A stretch of 64,000 nt of DNA from Microbacterium testaceum (GTDB lineage Bacteria > Actinomycetota > Actinomycetes > Actinomycetales > Microbacteriaceae), in assembly GCF_003075375.1 (NCBI RefSeq), contig NZ_QDFT01000012.1, positions 1-64,000 on the forward strand. Direction: 5' to 3'. Position numbers and translations under genes: made by a program. How positions within the stretch are numbered: the stretch's first letter is position 1; each line of letters opens with the position of its first letter. The notes under the pieces are model-generated. The model had not been told where the DNA came from. It worked only from the letters and a program-made list of their open reading frames with translations, and ran no database searches. This document shows positions 54,695-63,717 of this stretch, piece after piece.

Positions 54695-55989
54695 GCGCCG
54701 CCGACCCCTACGCCCCGCAGAGCGGTGACACCTCGTACGACGTCGACTCGTACGACCTCGCGCTCGGCTACCGGGTGCGCACGAACCGTCTCGAGGGGAC
54801 GGCGACGATCGTGGCCGTCGCGCGCGTCGACCTCGCCTCGTTCGCCCTCGACCTCGTCGGCCTGCGCACGACGAGGGTGCGCGTCGACGGCGCCGCCGCG
54901 CGCTTCGCGGCGGGCCCGCGCGTGCTGCGGGTGACGCCGGCCGCGCGGATCGCCGCCGGGGACCGCTTCGAGGTCGAGGTGACCTACGCGGGTGCCCCCG
55001 CACCCCGGCGGTCGCGCTGGGGCACCGTGGGGTGGGAGGAGCTCACCGACGGCTCTCTCGTCGCGGGCCAGCCGATCGGCGCGCCGACGTGGTTCCCCTG
55101 CAACGACCGGCCCGACGACCGTGCGCGCATGCGCATGGAGATCACCGTCGACGACGGCTACACCGTCGCGGCGACCGGCGTGGTCGGGGCCACCACGCGC
55201 CGCGGCGGACGGGTCACCACCGTCTTCACCTCGGGCGTTCCGACCGCCACCTACCTGGCCGCGGTGCACGTGGGGCGCTACCGCACGACGCCTCTGGCCG
55301 GGAGCGGCGCGGGCGTCGTCCCCGCCGTGACCGTCACGGCTCCGCCCGCGCTCGCCGCGGCATCCGACCGCGCCTTCTCGAGCGTTCCCGACATGCTCCG
55401 GTTGTTCGACCGTCTCTTCGGCGCCTACCCGCAAGAGGCGTGCGCGCTGGTCGTGACCGCCGACGAACTCGAGATCCCCCTCGAGGCGCAGGGGCTGGCG
55501 GTGTTCGGCATGAATCACCTGGTGCCCGCCGCGCAGCGGCTCGTCGCGCACGAGCTGGCGCACCAGTGGTTCGGCAACAGTGTCGGGATCGCGCGCTGGA
55601 GCGACATCTGGCTCAACGAGGGCTTCGCCTGCTACGCCGAGTGGCTGTGGTCCGAGGAGTCCGGCGGCGATGACGTCGACGCCTGCGCCGCCGACCACTA
55701 TCGTCGCCTCGCGGCGAAACCGCGCGATCTGCTGCTGGTCGATCCCGGTCCGGACGACATGTTCGACGACCGCGTCTACAAGCGCGGGGCGCTCGCCCTG
55801 CACGCCCTGCGTCGGCGGCTGGGCGACGGCGCGTTCTTCGACCTGCTGCGCGAATGGACCTCGGCCCACCGGCACGCCCTCGTCACGACCGACGACTTCC
55901 GCGCGGCCGTCGACCGGGCCGGGGGAGCGGATGCCGTCGACCTGCTGTCGCGGTGGATCGACCGCGAGGCGCTTCCTGCTCTGTCCTGA
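54691..55989 (+). CDS. M1-family zinc metallopeptidase linked to the NRPS
   Basis: A 432-residue M1 peptidase. An N-terminal beta domain (~1-190) is followed by the catalytic domain with HELAHQWFGN (HExxH) and NEGFACYAE giving the third zinc ligand 18 residues later. The usual GxMEN exopeptidase motif is replaced by LEAQGLAVFG, so the substrate pocket differs from classical aminopeptidases. It is short, lacking the large C-terminal helical domain. No signal peptide. GTG start overlaps the NRPS stop, so it is made with the synthetase and may trim or degrade the homopolymer (inference). Confidence 0.9.
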   Translation: MSAADPYAPQSGDTSYDVDSYDLALGYRVRTNRLEGTATIVAVARVDLASFALDLVGLRTTRVRVDGAAARFAAGPRVLRVTPAARIAAGDRFEVEVTYAGAPAPRRSRWGTVGWEELTDGSLVAGQPIGAPTWFPCNDRPDDRARMRMEITVDDGYTVAATGVVGATTRRGGRVTTVFTSGVPTATYLAAVHVGRYRTTPLAGSGAGVVPAVTVTAPPALAAASDRAFSSVPDMLRLFDRLFGAYPQEACALVVTADELEIPLEAQGLAVFGMNHLVPAAQRLVAHELAHQWFGNSVGIARWSDIWLNEGFACYAEWLWSEESGGDDVDACAADHYRRLAAKPRDLLLVDPGPDDMFDDRVYKRGALALHALRRRLGDGAFFDLLREWTSAHRHALVTTDDFRAAVDRAGGADAVDLLSRWIDREALPALS

Positions 55990-55992
55990 GCG

Positions 55993-56523
55993 TCAGCGCT
56001 CAGCTCCGGCCGCGACGGCGACGACGAGCCCCGCGGGGCCCTCGACATCCCACCCGCGCCAGTCTCCGGCGGCGTCCTCGCCGCGGATCCGCGCCCGCCA
56101 TCCGACCGCGTCGAGCGACACCTCGACGCGCGAGGGGTCGACGACGAGACCGCGGCCGTCGGCCTTGAGCACCGCCTCGACCCGCGCCCAGCGGCGCGCG
56201 GGGTCGCCGGGCAGCCGGCGTCCGTCTGACGCCAACACCCGCTCGAGCCCGCCCGCGCCGGTCGGTACGGCATCCACCCCGATCCGATCCCCGCGATCGT
56301 TCACCGCCACGAACGCCCAGCCCGAGGCGTACGACACGGAGACGGCGGCATCCGTCCCCTCGACACGCACGCGGCCGTGAGCGCCGCCGCACGCGGGGCA
56401 GCGCGAGACGAAGCGGGCCCCGGGAAGGGCGTCGCTCAACAGAGCGCGCGAGACGGAGCGGGGCGGTGCCCCCGCGGGCACCTCGCGCCACAGGACGCGG
56501 ATGCCGAGGGGCAGCGCGCTCAC
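55993..56523 (-). CDS. 4'-phosphopantetheinyl transferase superfamily protein
   Basis: A 176-residue Sfp-like protein. GVDAVP corresponds to the GIDxE metal-site motif and RRWARVEAVLKADG to the W-x2-KEA-x3-K-x-G motif, with Val replacing the usual Lys. SRCPACGGAHGR near residue 40 is the Cys-rich stretch common in this family. It would attach the phosphopantetheine arm to Ser554 of the NRPS carrier domain. It is convergent with the NRPS/M1 pair and overlaps the Nudix gene (GTGA). Motif changes lower certainty on activity. Confidence 0.82.
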   Translation of the reverse strand: MSALPLGIRVLWREVPAGAPPRSVSRALLSDALPGARFVSRCPACGGAHGRVRVEGTDAAVSVSYASGWAFVAVNDRGDRIGVDAVPTGAGGLERVLASDGRRLPGDPARRWARVEAVLKADGRGLVVDPSRVEVSLDAVGWRARIRGEDAAGDWRGWDVEGPAGLVVAVAAGAER

Positions 56524-57458
56524 ACCTGCGGCTCGTGCGTCTCGATGGCGACGATGCCGGCACCCGGGTGCTCGACGGGAACGTGCACGACCGAGAAGGC
56601 GGCGGGATCCAGTGCCGAGGCGCTGCCCAGGTACGAGCCGCTCATCGTCCCCGTCGCCAGGGCGAGCTCGTGCAGGATGTCGGGCAGCACCGGGCCGTGG
56701 CTGGCCAGGATGACGGGCTTTCGCGACCGCACCCGCTGACCGATGATCGAGCGCGCGTCGGCGCGGCCCTCGTCCCAGGCGTCCTGGCTGATCGACTCGC
56801 AGAACTGCACCCTCTGGCCGATGGCCTGGGCGATCGGCGTCGCGGTGCGCACGCACCGCTCGGCGGGGCTCGAGATCACGCGACGCACACCGAACGCCAG
56901 CAGGGGACCCACGATGGCCTGCGCCTGCCGCCGTCCGCGGGGGGTGAGCGGCCGGGCGGTATCGCTCCCCTCCCACTCCTCGCGCGCTCGCGCCTTGGCG
57001 TGTCGCAGCACGACGATGGGGAAGGTCGGCAGCGCCCCCTCGTCGACGACGCGGCAGAACTCGTCGAGGATCTCGATGTCGACGGGGTAGCTGAGGTGCT
57101 TGCGCGCCTTCTTCAGGCTCACCCACTCGATCGCGGCGACCTCTTTGTTGGGGACGAAGCTCGACGTGCGCACGGCGGCATCCGTCGCCTCGGCCGCCCA
57201 GTAGTGCACGATCTTGGTGCGGCCGTTCGGCATCCGGTAGCGCGACACACCGACGGGGACGCCGAGCGCGACGCGGATGCCGGTCTCTTCGCGGATCTCG
57301 CGGACCGCCGTCTCGGCGAGCGTCTCGCCCGGATCGACCTTTCCCTTGGGCAGGGTCAGGTCGCGGTACTTCGTGCGGTGGATCAGAAGGATGCGCAGCT
57401 TGCCCTCGACGAGTCGCCACACGACGCCGCCGGCGGCGTAGACCGCGGTCTCGGTCAC
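56520..57458 (-). CDS. mutT1: Nudix hydrolase-histidine phosphatase fusion, MutT1-like
   Basis: A 312-residue two-domain enzyme. Residues ~1-140 are a Nudix domain with the box [20 protein letters not shown] (ends shown). Residues ~150-312 are a histidine phosphatase (VLRHAKA with catalytic His, ASHGPVLPD second His). This layout and length match mycobacterial MutT1, which sanitises 8-oxo-GTP and diadenosine polyphosphates. GTG 57458 overlaps the ppk1 stop, so it is co-translated with polyphosphate kinase. Confidence 0.92.
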   Translation of the reverse strand: MTETAVYAAGGVVWRLVEGKLRILLIHRTKYRDLTLPKGKVDPGETLAETAVREIREETGIRVALGVPVGVSRYRMPNGRTKIVHYWAAEATDAAVRTSSFVPNKEVAAIEWVSLKKARKHLSYPVDIEILDEFCRVVDEGALPTFPIVVLRHAKARAREEWEGSDTARPLTPRGRRQAQAIVGPLLAFGVRRVISSPAERCVRTATPIAQAIGQRVQFCESISQDAWDEGRADARSIIGQRVRSRKPVILASHGPVLPDILHELALATGTMSGSYLGSASALDPAAFSVVHVPVEHPGAGIVAIETHEPQV

Positions 57459-59623
57459 CGGGCCGCCCGCGCGCGCCGCTTGCGTTGCACCAGCGCCATG
57501 GTGTGATCCTGCAGGTCGGTCAGGGCCGTGCCGTCGGCGGCGACGCTGTGCCGGGTCCATTCGCCCTCGGAGCCGAGGTGCCACGAGCTCGTGGCGTCGT
57601 CCATGGCGAGGTCGAACAGCGAGGTGAGTTCGCGCACCTGGTTCTCGTCGACCACGCGCACGAGCGCCTCGACGCGGCGGTCCAGGTTGCGGTGCATCAT
57701 GTCGGCGCTGCCGATGAACACCTGCGGGTCGCCGTCGTTGACGAAGGTGAAGATGCGCGAGTGCTCGAGGTAGCGGCCGAGGATCGAACGCACCGTGATG
57801 TTCTCGCTCATCCCGGGGACGCCCGGCTTGATCGAGCAGATCCCGCGCACCCACACCTCGACGGGGACGCCCGCCTGGCTGGCCCGGTAGAGCGCGTCGA
57901 TGATCTGCTCGTCGACCATGGAGTTGACCTTGATGCGCACGCCCGAGGGCTTGCCGGCGAGGGCGTTCTGACGCTCCTTGTCGATGTGACGCAGCAGCCC
58001 CTTGCGCAGGTGCAGGGGGGCGACCAGCAGGCGCTTGAACTTCTTCTCGATCGCGTAGCCGCTCAGCTCGTTGAACAGGCGCGTCAGATCGCGGCCCACC
58101 TGGTCGTCGACGGTGAAGAGTCCGAAGTCCTCGTAGATGCGGCTCGTCTTGGGGTTGTAGTTGCCGGTGCCCACGTGGCTGTAGTGGCGCAGGCGCCCCT
58201 CTTCTTCACGGATGACGAGGGCCAGCTTGCAGTGGGTCTTCAGCCCCACCAGGCCGTAGACGACGTGCACGCCGGCCTTCTCGAGCTTGCGCGCCCAGAC
58301 GATGTTGTTCGCCTCGTCGAAGCGCGCCTTGACCTCGACGAGGGCGAGCACCTGCTTGCCGGCCTCGGCGGCGTCGATGAGCGCCTGGACGATCGGGCTG
58401 TCGCCCGAGGTGCGGTACAGCGTCTGCTTGATGGCGAGCACATGCGGGTCGCGGGCGGCCTGCTCGAGGAAGGCCTGCACGCTCGTCGCGAAGGACTCGT
58501 ACGGGTGGTGCACCAGCACATCGCCCTTGCGGATCGCGCCGAACAGGTCGGCGCGGCCGTTCTGCTCGGGCGGCTGGAACGCCAGCGCCGTCTTGGGCAC
58601 GTGCGGGGGGTAGTGCAGGTCGGGCCGGTCGATGCGCGACAGATCGAACAGACCGCGCAGGTCGAGCGACCCCGGCAGGCGGTAGACCTCCTGCTCGGTG
58701 ATGTCGAGCTCGCTCAGCAGCAGCGCCCGGGTCACGTCATCCATGTCCTCGGTGATCTCGAGGCGGATGGGCGGGCCGAAGCGGCGGCGCAGCAGCTCGG
58801 CCTCGAGGGCCTGGATGAGGTTCTCGGTCTCATCCTCTTCGATCGTCATGTCCTCGTTACGGGTGAGGCGGAACGCGTGATGGTCCAGCACCTCCATGCC
58901 CGGGAAGAGATCGCCGAGGTGGTTCGAGATGAGCTCCTCGAGCGGCAGGTAGCGCACGCCGGGGCCGTCGCCGGGCACCTCGACGAAGCGGGGCAGCATC
59001 GGGGGCACCTTGAGGCGCGCGAACTCCTGCCGACCGGTGCGGGCGTTGCGGATGCGGATCGCCAGGTTGAGCGACAGCCCCGAGATGTAGGGGAACGGGT
59101 GCGCCGGATCGACCGCCAGCGGCATCAGCACCGGGAACACGTTGCGCTGGAAGTACTCGGTCAGCCGCTCGGCGGTCGCCGTGTCGAGCGAGTCCCACGT
59201 CACGACCTCGATGCCCGACTCGGCGAGGGCGGGACGCACCTTCTCGGTCCAGGCGGCCGCGTGGCGCAGCTGCAGGCGGTGCGCCTCGGCCGAGATGTCG
59301 GCCAGGACGTCGAGGGGGGCTCGTCCGACGTTGGTGGGCACCGCGAGCCCGGTGACGATGCGGCGCTTGAGGCCGGCGACGCGCACCATGAAGAACTCGT
59401 CGAGGTTGCTGGCGAAGATGGCCAGGAAGTTCGCGCGCTCGAGGACGGGGACCGCGGGATCCTCGGCCAGCTCGAGCACCCGCTGGTTGAAGGCGAGCCA
59501 GCTGAGCTCGCGATCGAGGTAGCGGTGGTCGGGCAGCTGGTCGTCCTCGGCCTCGACGGCCTCGTCGAAGTCGTCGTCGTCGGCGTCGCCGAGCCCGGCA
59601 TCCAGCGCGTCGTGTTCCATCAT
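57455..59623 (-). CDS. ppk1: Polyphosphate kinase 1
   Basis: A 722-residue PPK1 that reversibly makes polyphosphate from ATP. N-terminal [17 protein letters not shown], head-domain segments, [11 protein letters not shown], and [17 protein letters not shown] with the autophosphorylated His. An acidic N-terminal stretch (~10-30) precedes the core. The ATG at 59623 (or 59620) has GTGGGG upstream. It heads the operon ppk1-mutT1-PPTase and sits in a region with pstSCAB and a PHO box, in line with phosphate storage. Confidence 0.97.
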   Translation of the reverse strand: MMEHDALDAGLGDADDDDFDEAVEAEDDQLPDHRYLDRELSWLAFNQRVLELAEDPAVPVLERANFLAIFASNLDEFFMVRVAGLKRRIVTGLAVPTNVGRAPLDVLADISAEAHRLQLRHAAAWTEKVRPALAESGIEVVTWDSLDTATAERLTEYFQRNVFPVLMPLAVDPAHPFPYISGLSLNLAIRIRNARTGRQEFARLKVPPMLPRFVEVPGDGPGVRYLPLEELISNHLGDLFPGMEVLDHHAFRLTRNEDMTIEEDETENLIQALEAELLRRRFGPPIRLEITEDMDDVTRALLLSELDITEQEVYRLPGSLDLRGLFDLSRIDRPDLHYPPHVPKTALAFQPPEQNGRADLFGAIRKGDVLVHHPYESFATSVQAFLEQAARDPHVLAIKQTLYRTSGDSPIVQALIDAAEAGKQVLALVEVKARFDEANNIVWARKLEKAGVHVVYGLVGLKTHCKLALVIREEEGRLRHYSHVGTGNYNPKTSRIYEDFGLFTVDDQVGRDLTRLFNELSGYAIEKKFKRLLVAPLHLRKGLLRHIDKERQNALAGKPSGVRIKVNSMVDEQIIDALYRASQAGVPVEVWVRGICSIKPGVPGMSENITVRSILGRYLEHSRIFTFVNDGDPQVFIGSADMMHRNLDRRVEALVRVVDENQVRELTSLFDLAMDDATSSWHLGSEGEWTRHSVAADGTALTDLQDHTMALVQRKRRARAAR

Positions 59624-59679
59624 CCCCACATCATTGCAGGGGTCGGTGACACGCGCGTGAACGGCCGGTGCGCGGGTCG

Positions 59680-60372
59680 TCAGGCGGGGGTGGATGCCGC
59701 AGCCGGCGCCTCGTCCTCGTAGACGTTGAAGCGGTAGCCGACGTTGCGGACGGTGCCGATGAGCTGCTCGAGGTCGCCGAGCTTGGCGCGCAGGCGCCGC
59801 ACGTGGACGTCGACCGTGCGGGTGCCGCCGAAGTAGTCGTAGCCCCACACCTCGCTGAGCAGCTGCTCGCGCGTGAAGACGCGGGAGGGGTGGGTGGCGA
59901 AGAAGTGCAGGAGCTGGAACTCCTTGTAGGTGAGATCGAGCGGCTTGCCGTGCACTTTCGCCGAGTACGAGGACTCGTCGATCGTGATGCCCGACGTCTG
60001 GATGCGGGTCGACACCTGATCGGCGGCCCGGCGTCCCATGGCCAGACGGATGCGCGCGTCGATCTCGGCGGGGCCGGCGCCGACGAGCACGACGTCGTCG
60101 ATGCCCCAGTCGGTGGACACCGCGGTCAGGCCGCCCTCGGTGACGATCAGCACGAGGGGTGCCTCGACGCCCGTGGTCGTCATGATCTTGCACAGCGACT
60201 TCGCCCCGACGAGGTCCAGGCGCGCGTCGATGAAGATGACGTCCGCGCTGGGCGCGTTGATCAACTGCGCCGCCTCGGCCGGGATCTGGCGTACCCGGTG
60301 GCTGAGCAATTCGAGCGCGGGCAGCGCCGCACCCCCGCCGGGGGCGGAGCTGAGAACAAGAAGCTGAGCCAC
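59680..60372 (-). CDS. glnR: GlnR-type OmpR-family response regulator
   Basis: A 230-residue orphan regulator. The receiver-like domain (~1-115) has [12 protein letters not shown] and [21 protein letters not shown]-like residues characteristic of GlnR. The winged helix (~130-225) has [18 protein letters not shown] and [20 protein letters not shown]. GlnR controls nitrogen assimilation in actinobacteria. GTG 60372 has GGAGG upstream. Proximity to pst/ppk echoes M. tuberculosis glnR (Rv0818) beside phoT, suggesting nitrogen-phosphate cross-talk. Confidence 0.88.
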   Translation of the reverse strand: MAQLLVLSSAPGGGAALPALELLSHRVRQIPAEAAQLINAPSADVIFIDARLDLVGAKSLCKIMTTTGVEAPLVLIVTEGGLTAVSTDWGIDDVVLVGAGPAEIDARIRLAMGRRAADQVSTRIQTSGITIDESSYSAKVHGKPLDLTYKEFQLLHFFATHPSRVFTREQLLSEVWGYDYFGGTRTVDVHVRRLRAKLGDLEQLIGTVRNVGYRFNVYEDEAPAAASTPA

Positions 60373-60490
60373 ATCGACCTCCAAGCGCGGGCGGGCCGCG
60401 CACCCGATCATCTTAGGGTGACGCGCCGCGCCGATCCGATTCCTCGGCGATGCGCGTGCGCGAGCGGGTGTCGTGGGCGAAGATGAAGAC

Positions 60491-60781
60491 ATGTCGACCC
60501 CGGACCTCGCACCCCGTCGCACGTTCGGCGGCGTCGTCGCCGTGTGGGTGCTCGCGGCCGTCGCGGGTGTGCTCATCGGCCTGTTCGCCCCCGCGGGGTG
60601 GCGCGCCCAGTGGGTGAGCGTCGCGCTGGGCGGGTGCGTGATCATCTCGTTCGCGGTGCAGCTCTGGTACGGCCGTTCCCAGGCCTTCATCCAGCGCATG
60701 GCGTTGAGCACGCTAGGAGCGCTGGTGGTGCTCGGCGTGATCACCATGGGTTTCGGTCTGGCCGCACTCGTCTCGGGATAA
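60491..60781 (+). CDS. Small three-span membrane protein, function unknown
   Basis: A 96-residue protein with three hydrophobic segments ([53 protein letters not shown]). No family recognised. The ATG at 60491 follows AAGATGAAGAC, close to the leaderless pattern. Its TAA stop is also the first part of the -10 box for the next small gene. Confidence 0.7.
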   Translation: MSTPDLAPRRTFGGVVAVWVLAAVAGVLIGLFAPAGWRAQWVSVALGGCVIISFAVQLWYGRSQAFIQRMALSTLGALVVLGVITMGFGLAALVSG

Positions 60782-60784
60782 GGT
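60779..60784 (+). promoter_or_regulatory. -10 box for the 37-residue gene
   Basis: TAAGGT, whose TAA is the stop codon of the preceding gene, lies 7 nt before the ATG at 60792. Confidence 0.45.
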
Positions 60785-60791
60785 GGAGGGC

Positions 60792-60905
60792 ATGGACCTC
60801 CTCGCGCTCGAACTGTTCTTCGTGGGACTTCTCGGCCTCGCCTCGCTGGCGATCGCCTTCGTGTCCGGAACGGTCATCTGGAACCTCTACCGCGGCCAGC
60901 GCTGA
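60792..60905 (+). CDS. 37-residue single-span membrane microprotein
   Basis: A tiny gene encoding one hydrophobic helix ([20 protein letters not shown]) with a short WNLYRGQR basic tail. It has a leaderless-type start and lies 10 bp before the nitrobindin gene's stop-to-start junction, in a compact series of same-strand genes. No family recognised; it may modulate a membrane partner. Too short for automatic callers. Confidence 0.6.
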   Translation: MDLLALELFFVGLLGLASLAIAFVSGTVIWNLYRGQR

Positions 60906-60912
60906 GCGCCCC

Positions 60913-61512
60913 GTGATCGAGATCCCGACCGACCTTCCGGCCGACCTCGTCCCCCTCTCGTGGCTCGTCGGCGTCTGGGAGGGAACCGGAGTCATCGACT
61001 ACGAAGCCGCCGGACGCTCGTTCTCGGGTGAGTTCGCGCACCGCGTGAGCTTCAGCCACGACGGCGGGTCTTTCCTCAACTACTCGGCCGACGCCTGGCT
61101 GATCGACGGATCCGAGCGTCGTCCGCTCGTTTCTGAGATCGGCTATTGGCGTCTGGCTCGTCCCGTGACGGACGCGGACGCCGGGCCCGCCCTGCTCCCC
61201 GCGACCGCCGAAGCGGTGATCCGGACCGCGGACGACGTCGAAGCGCTGCGCAACGCCGACGGCGGTTTCGACATCGAGGTGAGCCTGGCGCACGCCGACG
61301 GCGTGCTCGAGCTCTACGTCGGTCAGGTCAAGGGCCCGCGGATCGACCTGGCGACGGATGCCGTCGTGCGCACCGCCGGGGCCAAGCCCTACACCGCGGC
61401 GACCCGCCTGTACGGACTCGTCGACAACCACCTGCTCTGGGCGTGGGACATCGCCGCGCTCGGGCGCGAGCTGGGCTCCCACGCGTCGGCGCGTCTCGCC
61501 CGGGCGGAGTGA
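60913..61512 (+). CDS. Nitrobindin-like haem-binding beta-barrel (FABP family)
   Basis: A 199-residue protein with the start signature WLVGVWEGTGVIDYE, alternating beta strands, and the late LGSHASARLAR segment whose His is the likely haem ligand, as in nitrobindin (Rv0813c type). Such proteins bind ferric haem and react with NO or peroxynitrite. GTG 60913 follows the microprotein by 7 bp; the next gene starts at its stop. Order nitrobindin-ygfZ is shared with M. tuberculosis. Confidence 0.88.
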   Translation: MIEIPTDLPADLVPLSWLVGVWEGTGVIDYEAAGRSFSGEFAHRVSFSHDGGSFLNYSADAWLIDGSERRPLVSEIGYWRLARPVTDADAGPALLPATAEAVIRTADDVEALRNADGGFDIEVSLAHADGVLELYVGQVKGPRIDLATDAVVRTAGAKPYTAATRLYGLVDNHLLWAWDIAALGRELGSHASARLARAE

Positions 61513-61514
61513 CC

Positions 61515-62603
61515 ATGACCGCGCTGACCGACATCCCCGGCGCCGTGACCGACGAGCGGGGCCTGCGTCACGTGGGCTCGCCCGTCGCGGAGCAGCGCCG
61601 CCTGGCATCCGGCACCGCCCTCGCCCCGCTCGGCGACCGCCGCGTGATCTCGGTGGCCGGCGAGGACCGCCGCAGCTGGTTGGACTCGCTGTCGTCGCAG
61701 GCGCTCACGCACCTGGCCCCCGGCGTGTCGACCGAGCTGCTCATCCTCGATCCCCAGGGCCGCGTCGAGCACGCGGCATCCGTCGTCGACGACGGCGAGG
61801 TCACCTGGTTGATCGTGGATGCCGCCGACGCCGAGGCCCTCGCGTCGTGGTTGACGCGTATGCGCTTCCGGTTGCGTGTCGAGGTACGGGACCGTTCCGA
61901 CGAGCTCTTCGTCGTGGGTGGCACCCGTGCCGCGGTATCGAAGCGCCGCACCGTCGCCCCCGTGTGGGTCGACCCGTGGCCCGACGTCTCACCGGGCGGA
62001 TGGGCGTACGCGCGCGTCGACCCGCACCCGGGGCGCGATCGCGACTGGGCCGAGGTCATCCTGGATGCCGCCGAGTACGAGAACCTGCTCGACGAAGCCG
62101 CGCGGGGCGAGCAGCAGCTCGCGGGTCTCGACGCCGTCGAGGCGCTGCGCGTGGCCGCGTGGCGGCCCCGGGTCGCGATCGACGCCGACGAGCGTCTGCT
62201 GCCGCACGAGATGGACTGGCTGCGCACCGCCGTGCACCTGTCGAAGGGCTGCTACCGCGGGCAGGAGACGGTGGCCAAGGTGCACAACCTGGGTCACCCG
62301 CCGCGTCGCGTGGTCGCGCTGCAGCTGGACGGCAGCGACAACGTCCTCCCCGCGCGCGGCGACGCCGTGCGCGCTGGCGACGACGTGATCGGTGCGATCA
62401 CCTCGGTGGCCGTCCACCACGAAGAGGGGCCGATCGCCCTGGCCCTGGTCAAGCGCAACGCCCCCGAGGGGCTGGAGCTGATCGTGGACACCGCGGACGG
62501 TCCACTGGCGGCGTCGGCCGAGACCGTCGTCCCCGCCGATGCCGGTGCCACGGCGTCGGTACCGCGTCTGCCGCGACTCGGTCGCCGCCGCGCCGCGGAA
62601 TGA
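61515..62603 (+). CDS. ygfZ: Folate-binding protein YgfZ
   Basis: A 362-residue protein of the GcvT-like YgfZ family, with the invariant KGCYRGQE motif (residues ~242-249). YgfZ uses tetrahydrofolate to help build or repair iron-sulfur clusters. ATG 61515 is preceded by GGCGGAG at 5 nt; GTG 61509 overlapping the previous stop is an alternative. It overlaps the FUSC gene by 4 bp. Confidence 0.92.
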   Translation: MTALTDIPGAVTDERGLRHVGSPVAEQRRLASGTALAPLGDRRVISVAGEDRRSWLDSLSSQALTHLAPGVSTELLILDPQGRVEHAASVVDDGEVTWLIVDAADAEALASWLTRMRFRLRVEVRDRSDELFVVGGTRAAVSKRRTVAPVWVDPWPDVSPGGWAYARVDPHPGRDRDWAEVILDAAEYENLLDEAARGEQQLAGLDAVEALRVAAWRPRVAIDADERLLPHEMDWLRTAVHLSKGCYRGQETVAKVHNLGHPPRRVVALQLDGSDNVLPARGDAVRAGDDVIGAITSVAVHHEEGPIALALVKRNAPEGLELIVDTADGPLAASAETVVPADAGATASVPRLPRLGRRRAAE

Positions 62604-63709
62604 GCGGCGAGACGTCGTCGACCTCGGTCGGGGTCGTCGTGTCGCGACCGCGCTGGCGGACGACTTTCGCCCGCCGCGTCCATCGCGTCCGCGAGTCCGT
62701 GCCGGCGATCGCGCAGATCGTCGTGGCCGCGACCGCGGCGTTCGCCTTCGCGCATTTCGTGCTCGGCCACCCCGTGCCCCTTCTGGCCGCGACGGTGACG
62801 GTGTCGAGTCTCGGCCTGGTCCGCGACGCCCGTCCCTGGCGCGTCGCCGAGACCGTGCTGGGGATGCTGGTCGGCATCCTGATCGCCGAAGTGGTGCTGC
62901 TGATCGCCGGAGCCGGGTGGTGGCAGATCGCACTCGCGATGACGGTGACGCTGATCGTGGCGCGGTTCCTGTCGCCCCAGCCCGGGTTCGCCCTGGCCGC
63001 TGTGGTGCAGTCCTTGATCGCCCTGGTGCTGGTGTCGGGCGCGCCGTTCCTGCGGCTGGTCGACGGGGCGGTGGGCGGCGTCGCGGCGCTCATCGTGACG
63101 GCTCTCATCCCGCGGACGCTCCGCCGCACCGAGCTGCGCGACGCGGACGAGCTGTTCGACGCCTTTGACGCCGCCGTCTCGACGATCGTCCGCGCGCTGC
63201 GCAAGGGCGACCGCGCCCGGGCCGACCGCGGCCTCGAGCGCGCGAGGTCGCTGCAGACGTACGTCGACGCGTGGAGCGGGTCGCTGGAGTCAGGCCGCGA
63301 GGTCGCCCGCATCTCGCCCTTCCTGCGCCGCCAGCGCGCGGAGCTGCAGCGGCACGAGCGCGTGCGCGAGGCCCTCGACCTCGCCACCCGCAACCTGCGC
63401 GTGGTCGCCCGGCGCGCCGCCTACCTGTGCGCCGACGGACAGGCTCGTCCTGTCCCCGCCGGTCTGCTCGCCGAGCTCGCCCGGGGTGCGGGGCTCGTGC
63501 GCGACGGTCTCGACGACATCTCGCTCGAGCCGGTGGCCCGCGAGACGATCGCCGCGATCACGCGGCGCCTCGACCCGTCGGTCCTGCTGCCCGACGGGGG
63601 CGTCGGGGAACTCAACCTCGTCGCCGCTCTGCGCCCGCTCGCCGTCGACCTGCTGGTCGCCGCCGGGATGCCCACCGCCGAGGCGCGGGCGCTGCTGCCC
63701 CGCATCTGA
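62600..63709 (+). CDS. FUSC-family membrane protein
   Basis: A 369-residue protein. Residues ~30-175 contain about five to six hydrophobic segments (IAQIVVAATAAFAFAHFVL, LLAATVTVSSLGLVRD, ETVLGMLVGILIAEVVLLIAGAG) typical of the aromatic-acid exporter/fusaric-acid-resistance (FUSC) half-unit. A helical cytoplasmic domain (~175-369) follows. It may export small organic acids; substrate unknown. Starts in the ygfZ stop (ATGA). Confidence 0.85.
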   Translation: MSGETSSTSVGVVVSRPRWRTTFARRVHRVRESVPAIAQIVVAATAAFAFAHFVLGHPVPLLAATVTVSSLGLVRDARPWRVAETVLGMLVGILIAEVVLLIAGAGWWQIALAMTVTLIVARFLSPQPGFALAAVVQSLIALVLVSGAPFLRLVDGAVGGVAALIVTALIPRTLRRTELRDADELFDAFDAAVSTIVRALRKGDRARADRGLERARSLQTYVDAWSGSLESGREVARISPFLRRQRAELQRHERVREALDLATRNLRVVARRAAYLCADGQARPVPAGLLAELARGAGLVRDGLDDISLEPVARETIAAITRRLDPSVLLPDGGVGELNLVAALRPLAVDLLVAAGMPTAEARALLPRI

Positions 63710-63717
63710 ACGGCGGG

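Noticed and set aside
51419-55003. 1,194-codon open frame antisense to the NRPS gene
   Set aside because: It is a GC-rich shadow frame: Arg/Gly/Ala/His-rich without any domain, while the plus frame has clear NRPS motifs throughout.
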